Below are positions 10,714-19,779 of a DNA stretch of 55,247 nt, piece after piece. Within the stretch, counting starts at the first letter, position 1; each line of letters starts with the position of its first letter. Location: assembly GCF_001591345.1 (NCBI RefSeq), contig NZ_BCUS01000035.1, positions 1 to 55,247 on the forward strand. Direction: 5' to 3'. Position numbers and translations under genes: made by a program. The notes beneath the pieces were generated by a model. The model searched no databases and was not told the DNA's origin. It was given only the letters and a program-made list of their open reading frames with translations. The stretch comes from Variovorax boronicumulans NBRC 103145. Its GTDB lineage: Bacteria; Pseudomonadota; Gammaproteobacteria; Burkholderiales; Burkholderiaceae_C.

Positions 10714-11460
10714 ATGGCCGAACGCAGCCCCTGGCCCTACCCCCGTTGGGTCGCGCACCGCGGCGCCGGCAAGCTGGCGCCTGAGAACACGCTGGCCGCC
10801 TTCCGCTTCGGCGCGTCGCACGGCTACCGCATGTTCGAGTGCGATGCCAAGCTCAGCGCCGACGGCGTGGTGTTCCTGATGCACGACGCCACGCTCGATC
10901 GCACCACCAACGGCCACGGCATCGGCGGCCAGCAGGCGTGGAGCGCGCTGTCGCAGCTCGACGCCGGCGGCTGGCATTCGCGCGCCTTCGCGGGCGAGCC
11001 GCTGCCCACGCTGGAAAACCTGGCGCGCTTCTGCTGCGCCAACGACCTGCTGCTGAACATAGAGATCAAGCCCACACCCGGCACCGAACGCGAGACCGGC
11101 GAAGTGGTCGCACGCGAAGCCGCGCGCCTCTGGCAGGGCGCGGCCGTGCCACCGCTGCTCACCTCGTTCCAGATCGACGCGCTGAAGGGCGCCCAGGCCG
11201 TGCAGCCCGAACTGCCGCGCGGCCTGCTGCTCGACACGCTCTGGAACGGCTGGCTCGACACCGCGCTGAACCTGGGTTGCCAGGCCATCGTCTGCAACCA
11301 CGCACTGTGGGACGCCACCACCGTGGCGCAGGTGCATGGCGCGGGCCTGCGCTCGCTGAGCTACACGGTGAACGACGATTGGGCCGCGCAGCGGCTCATC
11401 GACCTGGGCACCGACGGCATCATCACCGACCGCGTCGACCTGTTCAGTCCCGCGGGCTGA
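10714..11460 (+). CDS. ugpQ: Glycerophosphodiester phosphodiesterase
   Basis: This 248-residue cytosolic GDPD enzyme has no signal peptide. The catalytic motifs are HRGAGKLAPENT (His and Glu), ECDAKLSADGVVFLMHD with the metal ligands and second catalytic His, and EIKPTPG. It hydrolyses imported glycerophosphodiesters to sn-glycerol-3-phosphate plus an alcohol. The ATG at 10714 is 3 bp after the ugpC stop. It is the last gene of the ugp operon, and its pairing with ugpBAEC matches the classical Ugp system. Confidence 0.94.
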   Translation: MAERSPWPYPRWVAHRGAGKLAPENTLAAFRFGASHGYRMFECDAKLSADGVVFLMHDATLDRTTNGHGIGGQQAWSALSQLDAGGWHSRAFAGEPLPTLENLARFCCANDLLLNIEIKPTPGTERETGEVVAREAARLWQGAAVPPLLTSFQIDALKGAQAVQPELPRGLLLDTLWNGWLDTALNLGCQAIVCNHALWDATTVAQVHGAGLRSLSYTVNDDWAAQRLIDLGTDGIITDRVDLFSPAG

Positions 11461-11499
11461 GGCTGCATTTCTTACCCGTTCTTACGTCATGGCGGCTTC

Positions 11500-11505
11500 T
11501 ATGAT
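11500..11505 (+). promoter_or_regulatory. Candidate -10 box for the MscS-type gene
   Basis: TATGAT lies 6 nt before the ATG at 11512. If used, transcription would start at or next to the A of the start codon. The -35 match is poor (TTCTTA with a 15-bp spacer), so this is a weak prediction. Confidence 0.3.
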
Positions 11506-11511
11506 GCGGCC

Positions 11512-14025
11512 ATGAATCGGACCTCTCGCCTCGCGGGCCTGCGCCTCCCCGCCCTCCTGGCCGCGTTGACCGTGTGGGCCCTGCTGATGTGCGGCAGCGC
11601 CCTCGCGCAGCCCGACGCCAGCATGAACGCAGGCAACGGCAACCCCAACAACAGCGCCAACACCGCGGCGGCGGCCGCCCCGCCCCCCACCATCGCCGAA
11701 CTGCGCGCGCAGTTCGCCCGCATCGCGCCTTCGGGCAAGGGCAACGCCAGTGTCGTTCCGGGCGCCGAAGACGACGCACGCAAGCAGCTCGCGCAGATCA
11801 ACGAGATCGGCGTGCAGGCCGACAAGTTCGTCGCCGCCCGCGCCGGCGAGCTGGCCGACCTGAACGCGCGCCTCGGCGAACTCGGCAACCCGCCCGCCGC
11901 CGGCGCCACCGAAGACCCCAACATCACGCGCCAGCGCGCGCAGCTGACCAAGGAGCGCAACGCGCTCGACGCGGACATCCGCCTGGCCAAGCTGCTGGCG
12001 ATCGACGTGCGCCAGCGCGGCACCGACGTGGTGTCGCAGCGGCGCCAGCAGTTCGAGGCCGAGCTCACCAGCCGCGCCGCCTCGCCGCTCAGCGGCGAGT
12101 TCTGGGACGACCTGCGCGAGGCTTGGCCCGACGACTTCGAGCGGCTGCAGGCGATCGGGGCAGCGCTCGGCGACGGCTTCGACCAGGCGCTGCAGCCCGA
12201 AAGCCGCACACCGGTGATCGCCTCGTTCATCGGCGCGCTGCTGCTCGCCTGGCTCGGCGTCTGGGCCGCCGAGCGCGGGCTGGCGCGCCTGGCCACGCGC
12301 GTGCTGCCGGCCGGGCGGCTGCGCCGCTCGCTGCTGGTGATCGCCATCGTCGCCACGCACGTGCTGCTGGTCGCCGTGGCCGCGCACGGCGTCGTCGAAG
12401 TGCTCAAGGCCCACGCGATGTGGGACGCGCAGGCGCGCAAGGCGCTGCAATCGGCGGCGCAGACGCTGACCTTCATGGCGTTCATCATCGGCCTGGGGCG
12501 CGGGCTGCTGGCCACGGGGCGGCCGTCGTGGCGCCTGCCGGCCATTCCCGACCTCACGGCGCAGCGCCTGTCGGCGCTGCCGTGGCTGGTGGCGCTGGTG
12601 GCCGCGCTGGCGTGGACGCCGGCCGAGATCAACGCGCTCATCGACGCCAGCTTTGCCGCCGTGGTCACCACGCACGTGGCGACGGCGCTGCTGCTCACCG
12701 CGCTGGTCGGCACCGTCGTGTACCGCCTGAAGGCGCTGCGCGCCGACGCGCCCGAGGCCGGCCTGCCGGAACGGCCGATGTGGGTCGGGGTGCTGGTGGC
12801 GCTGATCGTGGTGCTGGTGATCGCGATCTGGGTGCTGGTGGCCTTCGGCTACGTGGCGCTGGCGAGCTTCCTGGCCTCGCAGCTCACCTGGAGCGGCATC
12901 GTCGCGGCGGCCTTCTATGTGCTGTTCAAGTTCGCCGACGACCTGTTCATGGCCGTGGTGTCCTCGCGCAGCGCCTCCGGCCAGCGGCTGCAGAAGAGCT
13001 TCGGCCTGGCGCCGCAGACGCTCGACCAGGCGGCCACGGTGCTCTCGGGCCTGAGCCGCGTGGCGCTGTTCTTCTACATGCTGGTGGCGCTGGCCGCGCC
13101 GCTGGGCACGGGCCCGGGCGAGGTGTTCCAGCGCGGCGGCAAGCTCGGCACCGGCGTGAAGGTGGGCGAATTCCAGCTGGTGCCCGGCGCGATCCTCAGC
13201 GCCGTGGCGGTGGCCGTGATCGGCTTCATCGTGCTGCGGGTGTTCAAGCGCTGGCTCTCGCGCAGCTACCTGCCGAGCACGCAGTTCGAACCGGGCATGC
13301 AGAGCTCGATCACCACGCTGCTGGGCTACGTGGGCGGCATCCTGGTGGTGGCGTTCTCGCTGTCGGCGCTGGGCATCGGCATCGAGCGCATCGCGTGGGT
13401 GGCGAGCGCGCTGTCGGTGGGCATCGGCTTCGGCCTGCAGGCCATCGTGCAGAACTTCATCTCGGGGCTGATCCTGCTGGCCGAGCAGCCGGTGAAAGTG
13501 GGCGACTGGGTGGTGCTGGGCACCACCGAGGGCGACGTGCGGCGCATCAACGTGCGCGCCACCGAGATCCAGCTGGGCGACCGCTCGACGCTGATCGTGC
13601 CGAACTCGGAGTTCATCACCAAGACCGTGCGCAACATGACGCTGGCCAACGCCGAAGGCCGCGTGCTGATCCGCCTGCCCATGCCGCTGACCACCGACGC
13701 GCAGCGCGTGCGCGAGCTGATCCTCGAGGCCTGCCGCGCGCACGAGGGCGTGCTGGAAACGCCGGCGCCCTCGCTCACGCTCGAAGGCATCGAGAACGGG
13801 CTGCTGATCTTCCAGGCCATCGCCTACGTGCCGAGCCCCCGGCTGGCGGGCGGCGTGCGCAGCGACCTGCTGTTCACGATCCTCGACGCGCTCAAGCAGG
13901 CCGACCTGCCGCTGGCCACGCCCACGACGCTGGTGATGGCGGCGCCCGCGCCGGTGCTGCCCGCCGAGCCGTCGCCGGCGCCGGCCACGCCGGCGTCTCC
14001 GCTGCCGGGCACCACCAGCACCTGA
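11512..14025 (+). CDS. Large MscS-family mechanosensitive channel with DUF3772 N-terminal domain
   Basis: This 837-residue inner-membrane protein has a signal peptide ending near residue 28 (SALAQ). A periplasmic, helix-rich DUF3772-like region follows to about residue 230, then about ten TM helices. The MscS pore and beta domain are recognised by GIGFGLQAIVQNFISGLIL, then EQPVKVGDWVVLG and PNSEFITKTVRN. The C-terminal tail is Ala/Pro-rich. Such channels open under membrane tension to release solutes during hypo-osmotic shock. The N-terminal domain resembles the periplasmic parts of MscK and YbiO. No Shine-Dalgarno precedes the ATG. It is convergent with the Lrp-type gene, with 13 bp between stops. 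Confidence 0.92.
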   Translation: MNRTSRLAGLRLPALLAALTVWALLMCGSALAQPDASMNAGNGNPNNSANTAAAAAPPPTIAELRAQFARIAPSGKGNASVVPGAEDDARKQLAQINEIGVQADKFVAARAGELADLNARLGELGNPPAAGATEDPNITRQRAQLTKERNALDADIRLAKLLAIDVRQRGTDVVSQRRQQFEAELTSRAASPLSGEFWDDLREAWPDDFERLQAIGAALGDGFDQALQPESRTPVIASFIGALLLAWLGVWAAERGLARLATRVLPAGRLRRSLLVIAIVATHVLLVAVAAHGVVEVLKAHAMWDAQARKALQSAAQTLTFMAFIIGLGRGLLATGRPSWRLPAIPDLTAQRLSALPWLVALVAALAWTPAEINALIDASFAAVVTTHVATALLLTALVGTVVYRLKALRADAPEAGLPERPMWVGVLVALIVVLVIAIWVLVAFGYVALASFLASQLTWSGIVAAAFYVLFKFADDLFMAVVSSRSASGQRLQKSFGLAPQTLDQAATVLSGLSRVALFFYMLVALAAPLGTGPGEVFQRGGKLGTGVKVGEFQLVPGAILSAVAVAVIGFIVLRVFKRWLSRSYLPSTQFEPGMQSSITTLLGYVGGILVVAFSLSALGIGIERIAWVASALSVGIGFGLQAIVQNFISGLILLAEQPVKVGDWVVLGTTEGDVRRINVRATEIQLGDRSTLIVPNSEFITKTVRNMTLANAEGRVLIRLPMPLTTDAQRVRELILEACRAHEGVLETPAPSLTLEGIENGLLIFQAIAYVPSPRLAGGVRSDLLFTILDALKQADLPLATPTTLVMAAPAPVLPAEPSPAPATPASPLPGTTST

Positions 14026-14038
14026 CGCCGCTGCCGCC

Positions 14039-14509
14039 CTATTCGAGCGGCAGCGCCCCGGTGCACTTGATCTCGTTCAGGCACACGCTGGAGCGCACCG
14101 CCGACACGCCCGGCATGTGCATCAGCGTGTGCATGAGGAACTGCGACAGCGCCTCCAGGTCGCGCGCGACCACCTTGAGCACGTAGTCGAAGTCGCCCGT
14201 CACCGAGTAGCACTCCAGGATCTGGCGCATGTCGGCGATCAGGTCCTGGAACTTGGGCAGCTCGTCGACGTGGCCGCGCGCCATCGTGACGTGGATGAAG
14301 GCGATCACGCCCAGCCCGATGTGCCGCGCGTTGAGCCGCGCAGCGTAGCCGCTGATCAGCCCCAGTTCCTCGAGCCGCCGGTGGCGCCGCAGGCACTGCG
14401 CTGGCGACAACTGGGCCACCTCGGCCAGGTCCAGGTTGGACGCGCGGCCGTGCGCCTGGAGGTGGTCCAGAATCCGCCGATCGGTCCGGTCGAGTTCGAT
14501 GATCTGCAA
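14039..14509 (-). CDS. Lrp/AsnC-family transcriptional regulator (TTG start)
   Basis: This 156-residue regulator has an N-terminal winged HTH (about 1-60, LDRTDRRILDHLQAHGR then LSPAQCLRRHRRLEELGLI) and a C-terminal RAM/ACT-like ligand-binding domain (about 65-150) with the GDFDYVLKV motif typical of the family. I choose the TTG at 14509 because GAGGAGA sits 6 nt upstream and the protein then starts at the usual position. An upstream in-frame ATG would add an unrelated 23-residue tail. It is divergent from the ABC importer genes. Lrp-type proteins often bind the shared intergenic region and control the neighbouring amino-acid transport genes. Confidence 0.9.
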   Translation of the reverse strand: MQIIELDRTDRRILDHLQAHGRASNLDLAEVAQLSPAQCLRRHRRLEELGLISGYAARLNARHIGLGVIAFIHVTMARGHVDELPKFQDLIADMRQILECYSVTGDFDYVLKVVARDLEALSQFLMHTLMHMPGVSAVRSSVCLNEIKCTGALPLE

Positions 14510-14577
14510 TTTCGTCTCCTCATACGCATCAAGGATGCAATTATGTTTCCTAAAGCGGGGAAAGCCCGAGGTATTCA

Positions 14578-14594
14578 TGCACCTTAATTGTGCA
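14578..14594. promoter_or_regulatory. AT-centred palindrome, candidate Lrp-type operator
   Basis: TGCAC-N7-GTGCA, with spacer CTTAATT, forms a 17-bp inverted repeat in the 225-bp divergent region between the Lrp gene and the ABC importer. A second AT-rich stretch (ATGCAATTATG) lies at 14534-14544 and contains a CATAAT-like -10 box for the regulator on the minus strand. Position and symmetry suit autoregulation. Binding is inferred only. Confidence 0.4.
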
Positions 14595-14734
14595 AAGTAC
14601 GATCTAGACTTCGACGCGCCCGGACGGCGTTGCGCCACGCCGGGCCGCTGAATTGCGCGCCCTGGTGCTTTGCCGGTGCCTTGCCGGCGGCTTCGAACGC
14701 ACCCACACCCCTTTCCCCACCCGGAGACCCTTAC

Positions 14735-15712
14735 GTGAAAAACGCTTTGCTTCGCACCCCCTTCAGCGCCGTGGCCCTGGCCCTCGGCGTGCTCGCCGCC
14801 GCACCGGCGCTGGCCGCCGACAAGTCGGTCGCCGTGACCGCCATCGTCGAGCACCCGGCGCTGGACGCCGTGCGCGACGGCGTGAAGGAAGAGCTGAAGG
14901 CCGCCGGCTACGAAGCGGGCAAGAACCTCAAGTTCACCTACCAGAGCGCACAGGGCAACGTGGGCACCGCCGCCCAGATCGCCCGCAAGTACGTGGGCGA
15001 TGCGCCCGACGTGATCGTCGCCATCGCCACGCCGTCGGCGCAGGCGACCGTGGCCGCCACCAAGACGATTCCCGTCGTGTACTCGGCCATCACCGACCCG
15101 GTGGCCGCCAAGCTGGTGAAGAACTGGGAGCCTTCGGGCACCAACGTGACCGGCGTGTCCGACCTGTCGCCGCTGGAGAAGCACATCGACCTGATCAAGA
15201 AGGTCGTGCCCACGGCCAAGCGCGTCGGCGTGATCTACAGCCCCGGCGAAGCCAACTCGGTGGCCATCGTCGAGTCGCTCAAGAAGGCCGCCTCGGCCGC
15301 CGGCATGACCGTGGTCGAAGCCGCCGCCGCGCGCACGGTCGACGTGCCCACCGCCGCCCAGAGCCTGGTCGGCAAGGCCGACGTGATCTACACGCCCACC
15401 GACAACAACGTGGTCTCGGCCTTCGAGGGCATCGTGAAGGTGGCCCAGCAGGCCAAGCTGCCCGTGGTGGCCGCCGACACCGCCACCGTCGAGCGCGGCG
15501 CCGTGGCCGCACTGGGCCTGAACTACACCGACATCGGCCGCCAGACCGGCAAGATCGTGGTGCGCATCCTCAAGGGCGAGAAGCCCGGCGCCATCGCCTC
15601 GCAGACCAGCACCAACTTCGAGCTGGTGGTGAACCCCGGCGCGGCCAAGCTGCAGGGCGTGACCCTGTCGGACGCGCTGCTGAAGTCGGCGAAGGTCGTC
15701 AGCACCAAGTAA
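14735..15712 (+). CDS. ABC transporter substrate-binding protein (ABC_sub_bind/TrpX type)
   Basis: This 325-residue exported protein belongs to the ABC_sub_bind family. The GTG at 14735 has GGAGA 7 nt upstream and begins a signal peptide ending at APALAAD. Typical segments are VTAIVEHPALDAVRDG, SALVESL-like repeats and YTPTDNNVVSAFEG. Members with linked permease and ATPase genes include the streptococcal TrpXYZ tryptophan importer, but substrates in betaproteobacteria are not established. Divergence from an Lrp/AsnC regulator favours an amino acid or aromatic ligand, which is inference. It is followed by permease and ATPase genes in one operon. Confidence 0.9.
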   Translation: MKNALLRTPFSAVALALGVLAAAPALAADKSVAVTAIVEHPALDAVRDGVKEELKAAGYEAGKNLKFTYQSAQGNVGTAAQIARKYVGDAPDVIVAIATPSAQATVAATKTIPVVYSAITDPVAAKLVKNWEPSGTNVTGVSDLSPLEKHIDLIKKVVPTAKRVGVIYSPGEANSVAIVESLKKAASAAGMTVVEAAAARTVDVPTAAQSLVGKADVIYTPTDNNVVSAFEGIVKVAQQAKLPVVAADTATVERGAVAALGLNYTDIGRQTGKIVVRILKGEKPGAIASQTSTNFELVVNPGAAKLQGVTLSDALLKSAKVVSTK

Positions 15713-15792
15713 ACGCCGCCCCGGCGGGCCTTCCGCTCCCGGCGCAGGCCGGGCGCCGGGGCCCGCCGACTGCGCTCCCGCCGGAAGCCCCC

Positions 15793-16689
15793 ATGTCCCT
15801 CATTGCTTCGCTGGGCGCCATCGAGATCGGTCTGATTTTCGGACTGGTCGCGCTGGGCGTCTTCATGTCGTTTCGCATCATCAACTTTCCCGACCTCACG
15901 GTGGACGGCAGCTTTCCGCTGGGCGCCGCCGTGGCCGCGACGCTCATCGTCGCGGGCTGGAACCCCGCCGCCGCCACGGCCGTGGCCTGCGTGGCCGGTG
16001 CCGCCTCGGGCTGGCTCACGGCCTGGCTCAACGTCAAGCTGAAGATCATGCAGCTGCTCGCGAGCATCCTGGTGATGATCGCGCTGTACTCCATCAACCT
16101 GCGCGTGATGGGCAAGCCCAACGTGGCGCTCATCACCGAACCCACCGTGTTCAGCATGGTCAGCTTCGGCGGCATGCCCGAGCAGTGGGCCAAGCCGCTG
16201 CTGCTGCTGATCATCGTGATCGCCGCGAAGATCGTCGTCGACCTGTTCTTTGCCTCCGAAGCGGGCCTGGCGATGCGCGCCACCGGCGGCAACGCGCGCA
16301 TGGCGCGGGCCCAGGGCATCTCGACCGACTTCCAGACCATGGCGGGCCTGGCGCTCTCCAATGCGCTGGTGGCGCTGGCCGGCGCGCTGTTCGCGCAGAG
16401 CCAGGGCACGGCCGACATCTCGATGGGCGTGGGCACGATCGTGATCGGCCTGGCCGCCGTGATCATCGGCGAGACCCTGCTGCCCGCGCGCAGCATGGTC
16501 ATCACCACGCTGGCCTGCGTGCTGGGTGCGCTGCTGTACCGCTTCTTCATCGCGATGGCGCTGAACACCGACTTCATGGGCCTGCAGGCGCAGGACCTGA
16601 ACCTGGTCACCGCCGTGCTCGTGGCGTTCGCGCTGCTGGTGCCCGCCTACAAGCGCAAGCTGGGCGGACTCTTCAAGGGGAAGAACTGA
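15793..16689 (+). CDS. ABC transporter permease (TrpY-like, branched-chain type fold)
   Basis: This 298-residue polytopic membrane protein has 8-9 hydrophobic segments. The sequence FRIINFPDLTVDGSFPLGAA near the N-terminus is typical of permeases paired with ABC_sub_bind proteins. The ATG at 15793 follows GGAAG at 15783-15787. Its TGA (16687-16689) shares its last base with the ATG of the ATPase gene (TGATG), which points to coupled translation. It forms the channel of the importer encoded by 14735-17483. Confidence 0.9.
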   Translation: MSLIASLGAIEIGLIFGLVALGVFMSFRIINFPDLTVDGSFPLGAAVAATLIVAGWNPAAATAVACVAGAASGWLTAWLNVKLKIMQLLASILVMIALYSINLRVMGKPNVALITEPTVFSMVSFGGMPEQWAKPLLLLIIVIAAKIVVDLFFASEAGLAMRATGGNARMARAQGISTDFQTMAGLALSNALVALAGALFAQSQGTADISMGVGTIVIGLAAVIIGETLLPARSMVITTLACVLGALLYRFFIAMALNTDFMGLQAQDLNLVTAVLVAFALLVPAYKRKLGGLFKGKN

Positions 16690-17483
16690 TGCTGCGCGCC
16701 CAACAACTCGAAATCACCTTCAACCCGGGCACGCCGATCGAGAACCGCGTGCTGCGCGGCCTGAGCCTGGACATTCCGACCGGCCAGTTCGTCACCGTGA
16801 TCGGCTCGAACGGCGCGGGCAAGTCGACTTTCCTCAATGCGATCAGCGGCGACCTGATGGTCGACAAGGGCCGCATCGACATCGACGGCAAGGACGTGAC
16901 GCGCCTGAACGCCTGGCAGCGCTCGGGCATGGTGGCGCGCGTGTTCCAGGACCCGATGGCCGGCACCTGCGAGGCGCTGACCATTGAGGAGAACATGGCG
17001 CTGGCGTGGAAGCGCGGCGAGCGGCGCGGCTTCGGCTTTTCGCTCAACCGCAACCTGCGCGAGCTGTTCCGCGAGAAGCTGTCGATCCTGAAGCTGGGCC
17101 TGGAAAACCGTCTGGCCGACCGCATCGGCCTGCTCTCGGGCGGCCAGCGCCAGGCCGTGAGCCTGCTGATGGCCTCGCTGCGGCCCTCGCGCATCCTGCT
17201 GCTCGATGAGCACACGGCCGCGCTCGACCCGAAGACCGCCGCCTTCGTGCTGGAGCTCACCGCCAAGATCGTCGAAGGCAGCCAGCTCACCGCGATGATG
17301 GTCACGCACAGCATGCGCCAAGCGCTGGACTACGGCACGCGCACCGTGATGCTGCACGAGGGCCAGGTCATCCTCGACGTGGCCGGCGACCAGCGCGCGG
17401 GCCTGGACGTGCCCGACCTGCTGCGCATGTTCGAGCAGACGCGCGGCGAGAAGCTGGACGACGACAAGCTGCTGCTGGCCTGA
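16689..17483 (+). CDS. ABC transporter ATP-binding protein (TrpZ-like)
   Basis: This 264-residue ABC ATPase has Walker A GSNGAGKST near residue 40, Q-loop RVFQDPMAGTCEALTIEEN, signature LLSGGQRQAVSLLMA, Walker B RILLLDEHTAALDPKTA and switch histidine MVTHSMRQAL. It energises the adjacent permease. It overlaps the permease stop by one base and its own stop overlaps the start of the GNAT gene in the same way, so all are probably one transcript. Confidence 0.93.
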   Translation: MLRAQQLEITFNPGTPIENRVLRGLSLDIPTGQFVTVIGSNGAGKSTFLNAISGDLMVDKGRIDIDGKDVTRLNAWQRSGMVARVFQDPMAGTCEALTIEENMALAWKRGERRGFGFSLNRNLRELFREKLSILKLGLENRLADRIGLLSGGQRQAVSLLMASLRPSRILLLDEHTAALDPKTAAFVLELTAKIVEGSQLTAMMVTHSMRQALDYGTRTVMLHEGQVILDVAGDQRAGLDVPDLLRMFEQTRGEKLDDDKLLLA

Positions 17484-18001
17484 TGGACGCGGTGCCTTCC
17501 CGTCTCCTCGTGCGCGACATGCGCGCGGACGACCTCGACGCGGTGCTGGCGATCCAGCTCGCCTGCTACGGCGCGGGGTTCGTGGAGGACGGCGTGCTCA
17601 TCGCGCGGCGGCTGGCGGCCTCGCCGCACACCGGCTGGGTGGCCGAGCACGGCGGCGCCGTGCGGGCCTACCTGGCGGCGTATCCCTCGCAGCGCGGCAA
17701 GCTCACGCCGCTGCACGGCGACTTCGAGGTGGCGCCCGACGCCGATGCGCTGTACCTGCACGACCTGGCCGTGCACCCCGAGGCCTCGGGGCTGGGCCTG
17801 GGGCCGCGCCTCGTGCGCCATGCCTGGGCGCACGCGCTGCGCGCGGGCTGGCAGCATTCGACGCTGGTGTCGGTGCAGGCTTCGGTCGGGTTCTGGGAAC
17901 GCCAGGGCTATGCGGCCACGGTGCCGGCCGATGACGCGCAGCAGGCCCGGCTGGCGACCTACCCCGGGCACTCGGTCTACATGGCCCGCCGGCTGGACTG
18001 A
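17483..18001 (+). CDS. GNAT-family N-acetyltransferase
   Basis: This 172-residue protein has the GNAT fold. The acetyl-CoA-binding motif A is LHDLAVHPEASGLGLGPRLVRHA (around residues 92-114), followed by VQASVGFWERQGYA, the usual C-terminal motif. It transfers an acetyl group to an unknown small molecule or protein N-terminus. The ATG at 17483 overlaps the importer ATPase stop by one base. Co-expression with the importer suggests the substrate could be the imported compound or its derivative, but nothing in the sequence proves it. Confidence 0.88.
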   Translation: MDAVPSRLLVRDMRADDLDAVLAIQLACYGAGFVEDGVLIARRLAASPHTGWVAEHGGAVRAYLAAYPSQRGKLTPLHGDFEVAPDADALYLHDLAVHPEASGLGLGPRLVRHAWAHALRAGWQHSTLVSVQASVGFWERQGYAATVPADDAQQARLATYPGHSVYMARRLD

Positions 18002-18008
18002 GGCCGGC

Positions 18009-18287
18009 TCAGCGGCCCCAGCCGCGCATCGCAAGCCACTGCACGGTGCCGCAGACCACCGCCAGCGCGGCATAGGTGGCCATCGAGCCGTCGCGGCCCG
18101 TGAGGATCAGCCCGGCCAGCGAAGTCAGCAGGCCGGCCCCGAAGGTGATCGCCCATTGCATCCACCAGCGCGGAATGCCGGTGCGCGGGCCGCCGAGGAA
18201 GCGCCCGACCGCCACCAGCACCAGGGCGATGAAGGCCGCCGGTGCCGCAAAATTAAGCAGATGATTGAAGAGATCCAGAAGGTCCAT
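18009..18287 (-). CDS. Small multi-pass membrane protein, unknown function
   Basis: This 92-residue hydrophobic protein has three probable TM segments (about residues 10-30, 45-62 and 68-87) and a short basic loop [11 protein letters not shown] between the first two. I do not recognise a family. It is convergent with the GNAT gene, 7 bp apart, and divergent from hemA. Codon use agrees with coding. No partner is evident. Confidence 0.65.
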   Translation of the reverse strand: MDLLDLFNHLLNFAAPAAFIALVLVAVGRFLGGPRTGIPRWWMQWAITFGAGLLTSLAGLILTGRDGSMATYAALAVVCGTVQWLAMRGWGR

Positions 18288-18386
18288 GAGGGGGCCACGA
18301 GTGGGCGCGGGGCCATGTGGCGAAGCGTATGGCTGTCATAGGGAAAGCCATTTGCCCCTCGGCAAACCTCGCCCGGCTGCTGATTT

Positions 18387-18392
18387 TATAAT
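18387..18392 (+). promoter_or_regulatory. TATAAT -10 box of hemA, implying a leaderless or near-leaderless transcript
   Basis: A perfect TATAAT ends 7 nt before the second hemA ATG (18400). RNA polymerase normally initiates 6-8 nt after the -10 box, so the mRNA would begin at or beside that ATG. No Shine-Dalgarno is present, which fits. No clear -35 element is visible at 16-18 bp. Confidence 0.5.
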
Positions 18393-18399
18393 CATGGAC

Positions 18400-19674
18400 A
18401 TGTCAGTCTGGGCTCTCGGCTTGAACCACACGACCGCGCCGCTCGATCTGCGCGGTCGTTTCGCGTTCGCGCTCGACCAGATCGCCCCGACGCTGCACAG
18501 CCTGCGCAGCTCTTTCGCCGGCAACAGCAGCCACCCGCAGGTCGAGGCCGCGATCATCTCGACCTGCAACCGCACCGAGATCTACTGCGCCTCCGAGCAC
18601 ATCGCGCTCGACCACACCTTCGGCTGGCTGGCCCAGAGCGGCGGCGTGGCCCCCGCCCTGCTGCGCTCGCACGCCTACACCCTGCACGACGACGAAGCCG
18701 CGCGCCACGCCTTCCGCGTGGCCAGCGGGCTCGACTCCATGGTGCTCGGCGAGGCCCAGATCCTCGGCCAGATGAAAGACGCCGTGCGCGCGGCCGAAAC
18801 CGCCGGCGCGCTCGGCAGCACGCTCAACCAGCTGTTCCAGCGCTCGTTCGCGGTCGCGAAAGAAGTGCGCACCGCCACCGAGATCGGCGCCCACTCGATC
18901 AGCATGGCCGCCGCCGCCGTGCGCCTGGCCGGCCAGCTGTTCGAAGACCTGCGCAAGACCCGCGTGCTGTTCGTCGGCGCGGGCGAAATGATCGACCTCG
19001 CGGCCACGCACTTCGCGGCCAAGGAGCCCAAGGCCATCGCCATCGCCAACCGCACGCTGGAGCGCGGCGAAAAGCTGGCCTCGCGCTTCGGCGGCGAAGC
19101 CATGCGCCTGGCCGACCTGCCGGCGCGGCTGGCCGAGTTCGACATCGTCATCAGCTGCACCGCGAGCACGCTGCCGATCATCGGCCTGGGCGCCGTGGAG
19201 CGCGCGCTCAAGGCACGCAAGCACCGCCCGATGTTCATGGTCGACCTGGCCGTGCCGCGCGACATCGAGCCCGAAGTGAAGGCCCTCGAAGACATCTACC
19301 TGTACACCGTGGACGACCTCGCCCAGGTGGTGCAGCAGGGCCAGGCCAACCGCCAGGCCGCCGTGGCGCAGGCCGAAGTCATCATCGACGCCGGCGTGCA
19401 GAGCTTCATGCACTGGCTGGGCCAGCGCGGCACCGTGCCGCTGATCCAGCAGCTCAACGCGCAGGCCGACGAGTGGCGCGCCACCGAGATGGCCCGCGCG
19501 CGCAAGCTGCTGGCCAAGGGCGAATCGATCGATGCGGTGCTCGAAGCCATGTCGCGCGGGCTCACGCAGAAGATGATGCACGGCGCCATGGCCGAGCTGC
19601 ACGCGGGCGATGCCGCCTCGCGCGAACAGACGGCGCAGACGCTGTCGCGCCTGTTCCTGCGCAAAGAGCGTTAG
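18400..19674 (+). CDS. hemA: Glutamyl-tRNA reductase
   Basis: This 424-residue enzyme (from the ATG at 18400) has the N-terminal catalytic domain with [18 protein letters not shown] and the nucleophilic cysteine C56 in [11 protein letters not shown]. It then has an NADPH-binding domain ([13 protein letters not shown]) and a C-terminal dimerisation helix. It reduces glutamyl-tRNA(Glu) to glutamate-1-semialdehyde, the committed step of C5 haem synthesis. An ATG at 18394 would add two residues. I prefer 18400 because of the adjacent TATAAT and the family N-terminus. It heads hemA-prfA-prmC-grxD, an order widespread in proteobacteria. Confidence 0.95.
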   Translation: MSVWALGLNHTTAPLDLRGRFAFALDQIAPTLHSLRSSFAGNSSHPQVEAAIISTCNRTEIYCASEHIALDHTFGWLAQSGGVAPALLRSHAYTLHDDEAARHAFRVASGLDSMVLGEAQILGQMKDAVRAAETAGALGSTLNQLFQRSFAVAKEVRTATEIGAHSISMAAAAVRLAGQLFEDLRKTRVLFVGAGEMIDLAATHFAAKEPKAIAIANRTLERGEKLASRFGGEAMRLADLPARLAEFDIVISCTASTLPIIGLGAVERALKARKHRPMFMVDLAVPRDIEPEVKALEDIYLYTVDDLAQVVQQGQANRQAAVAQAEVIIDAGVQSFMHWLGQRGTVPLIQQLNAQADEWRATEMARARKLLAKGESIDAVLEAMSRGLTQKMMHGAMAELHAGDAASREQTAQTLSRLFLRKER

Positions 19675-19779
19675 CGACGACGCGCGTCGATGGCCCCGCC
19701 CGCCGCGCGGGCCGCGCTTTTCATGCGCCCTGCCGTTGCACTGCGGCGTTCCCCTCCCCTTTTTCGAGCCCCTTCCGTC

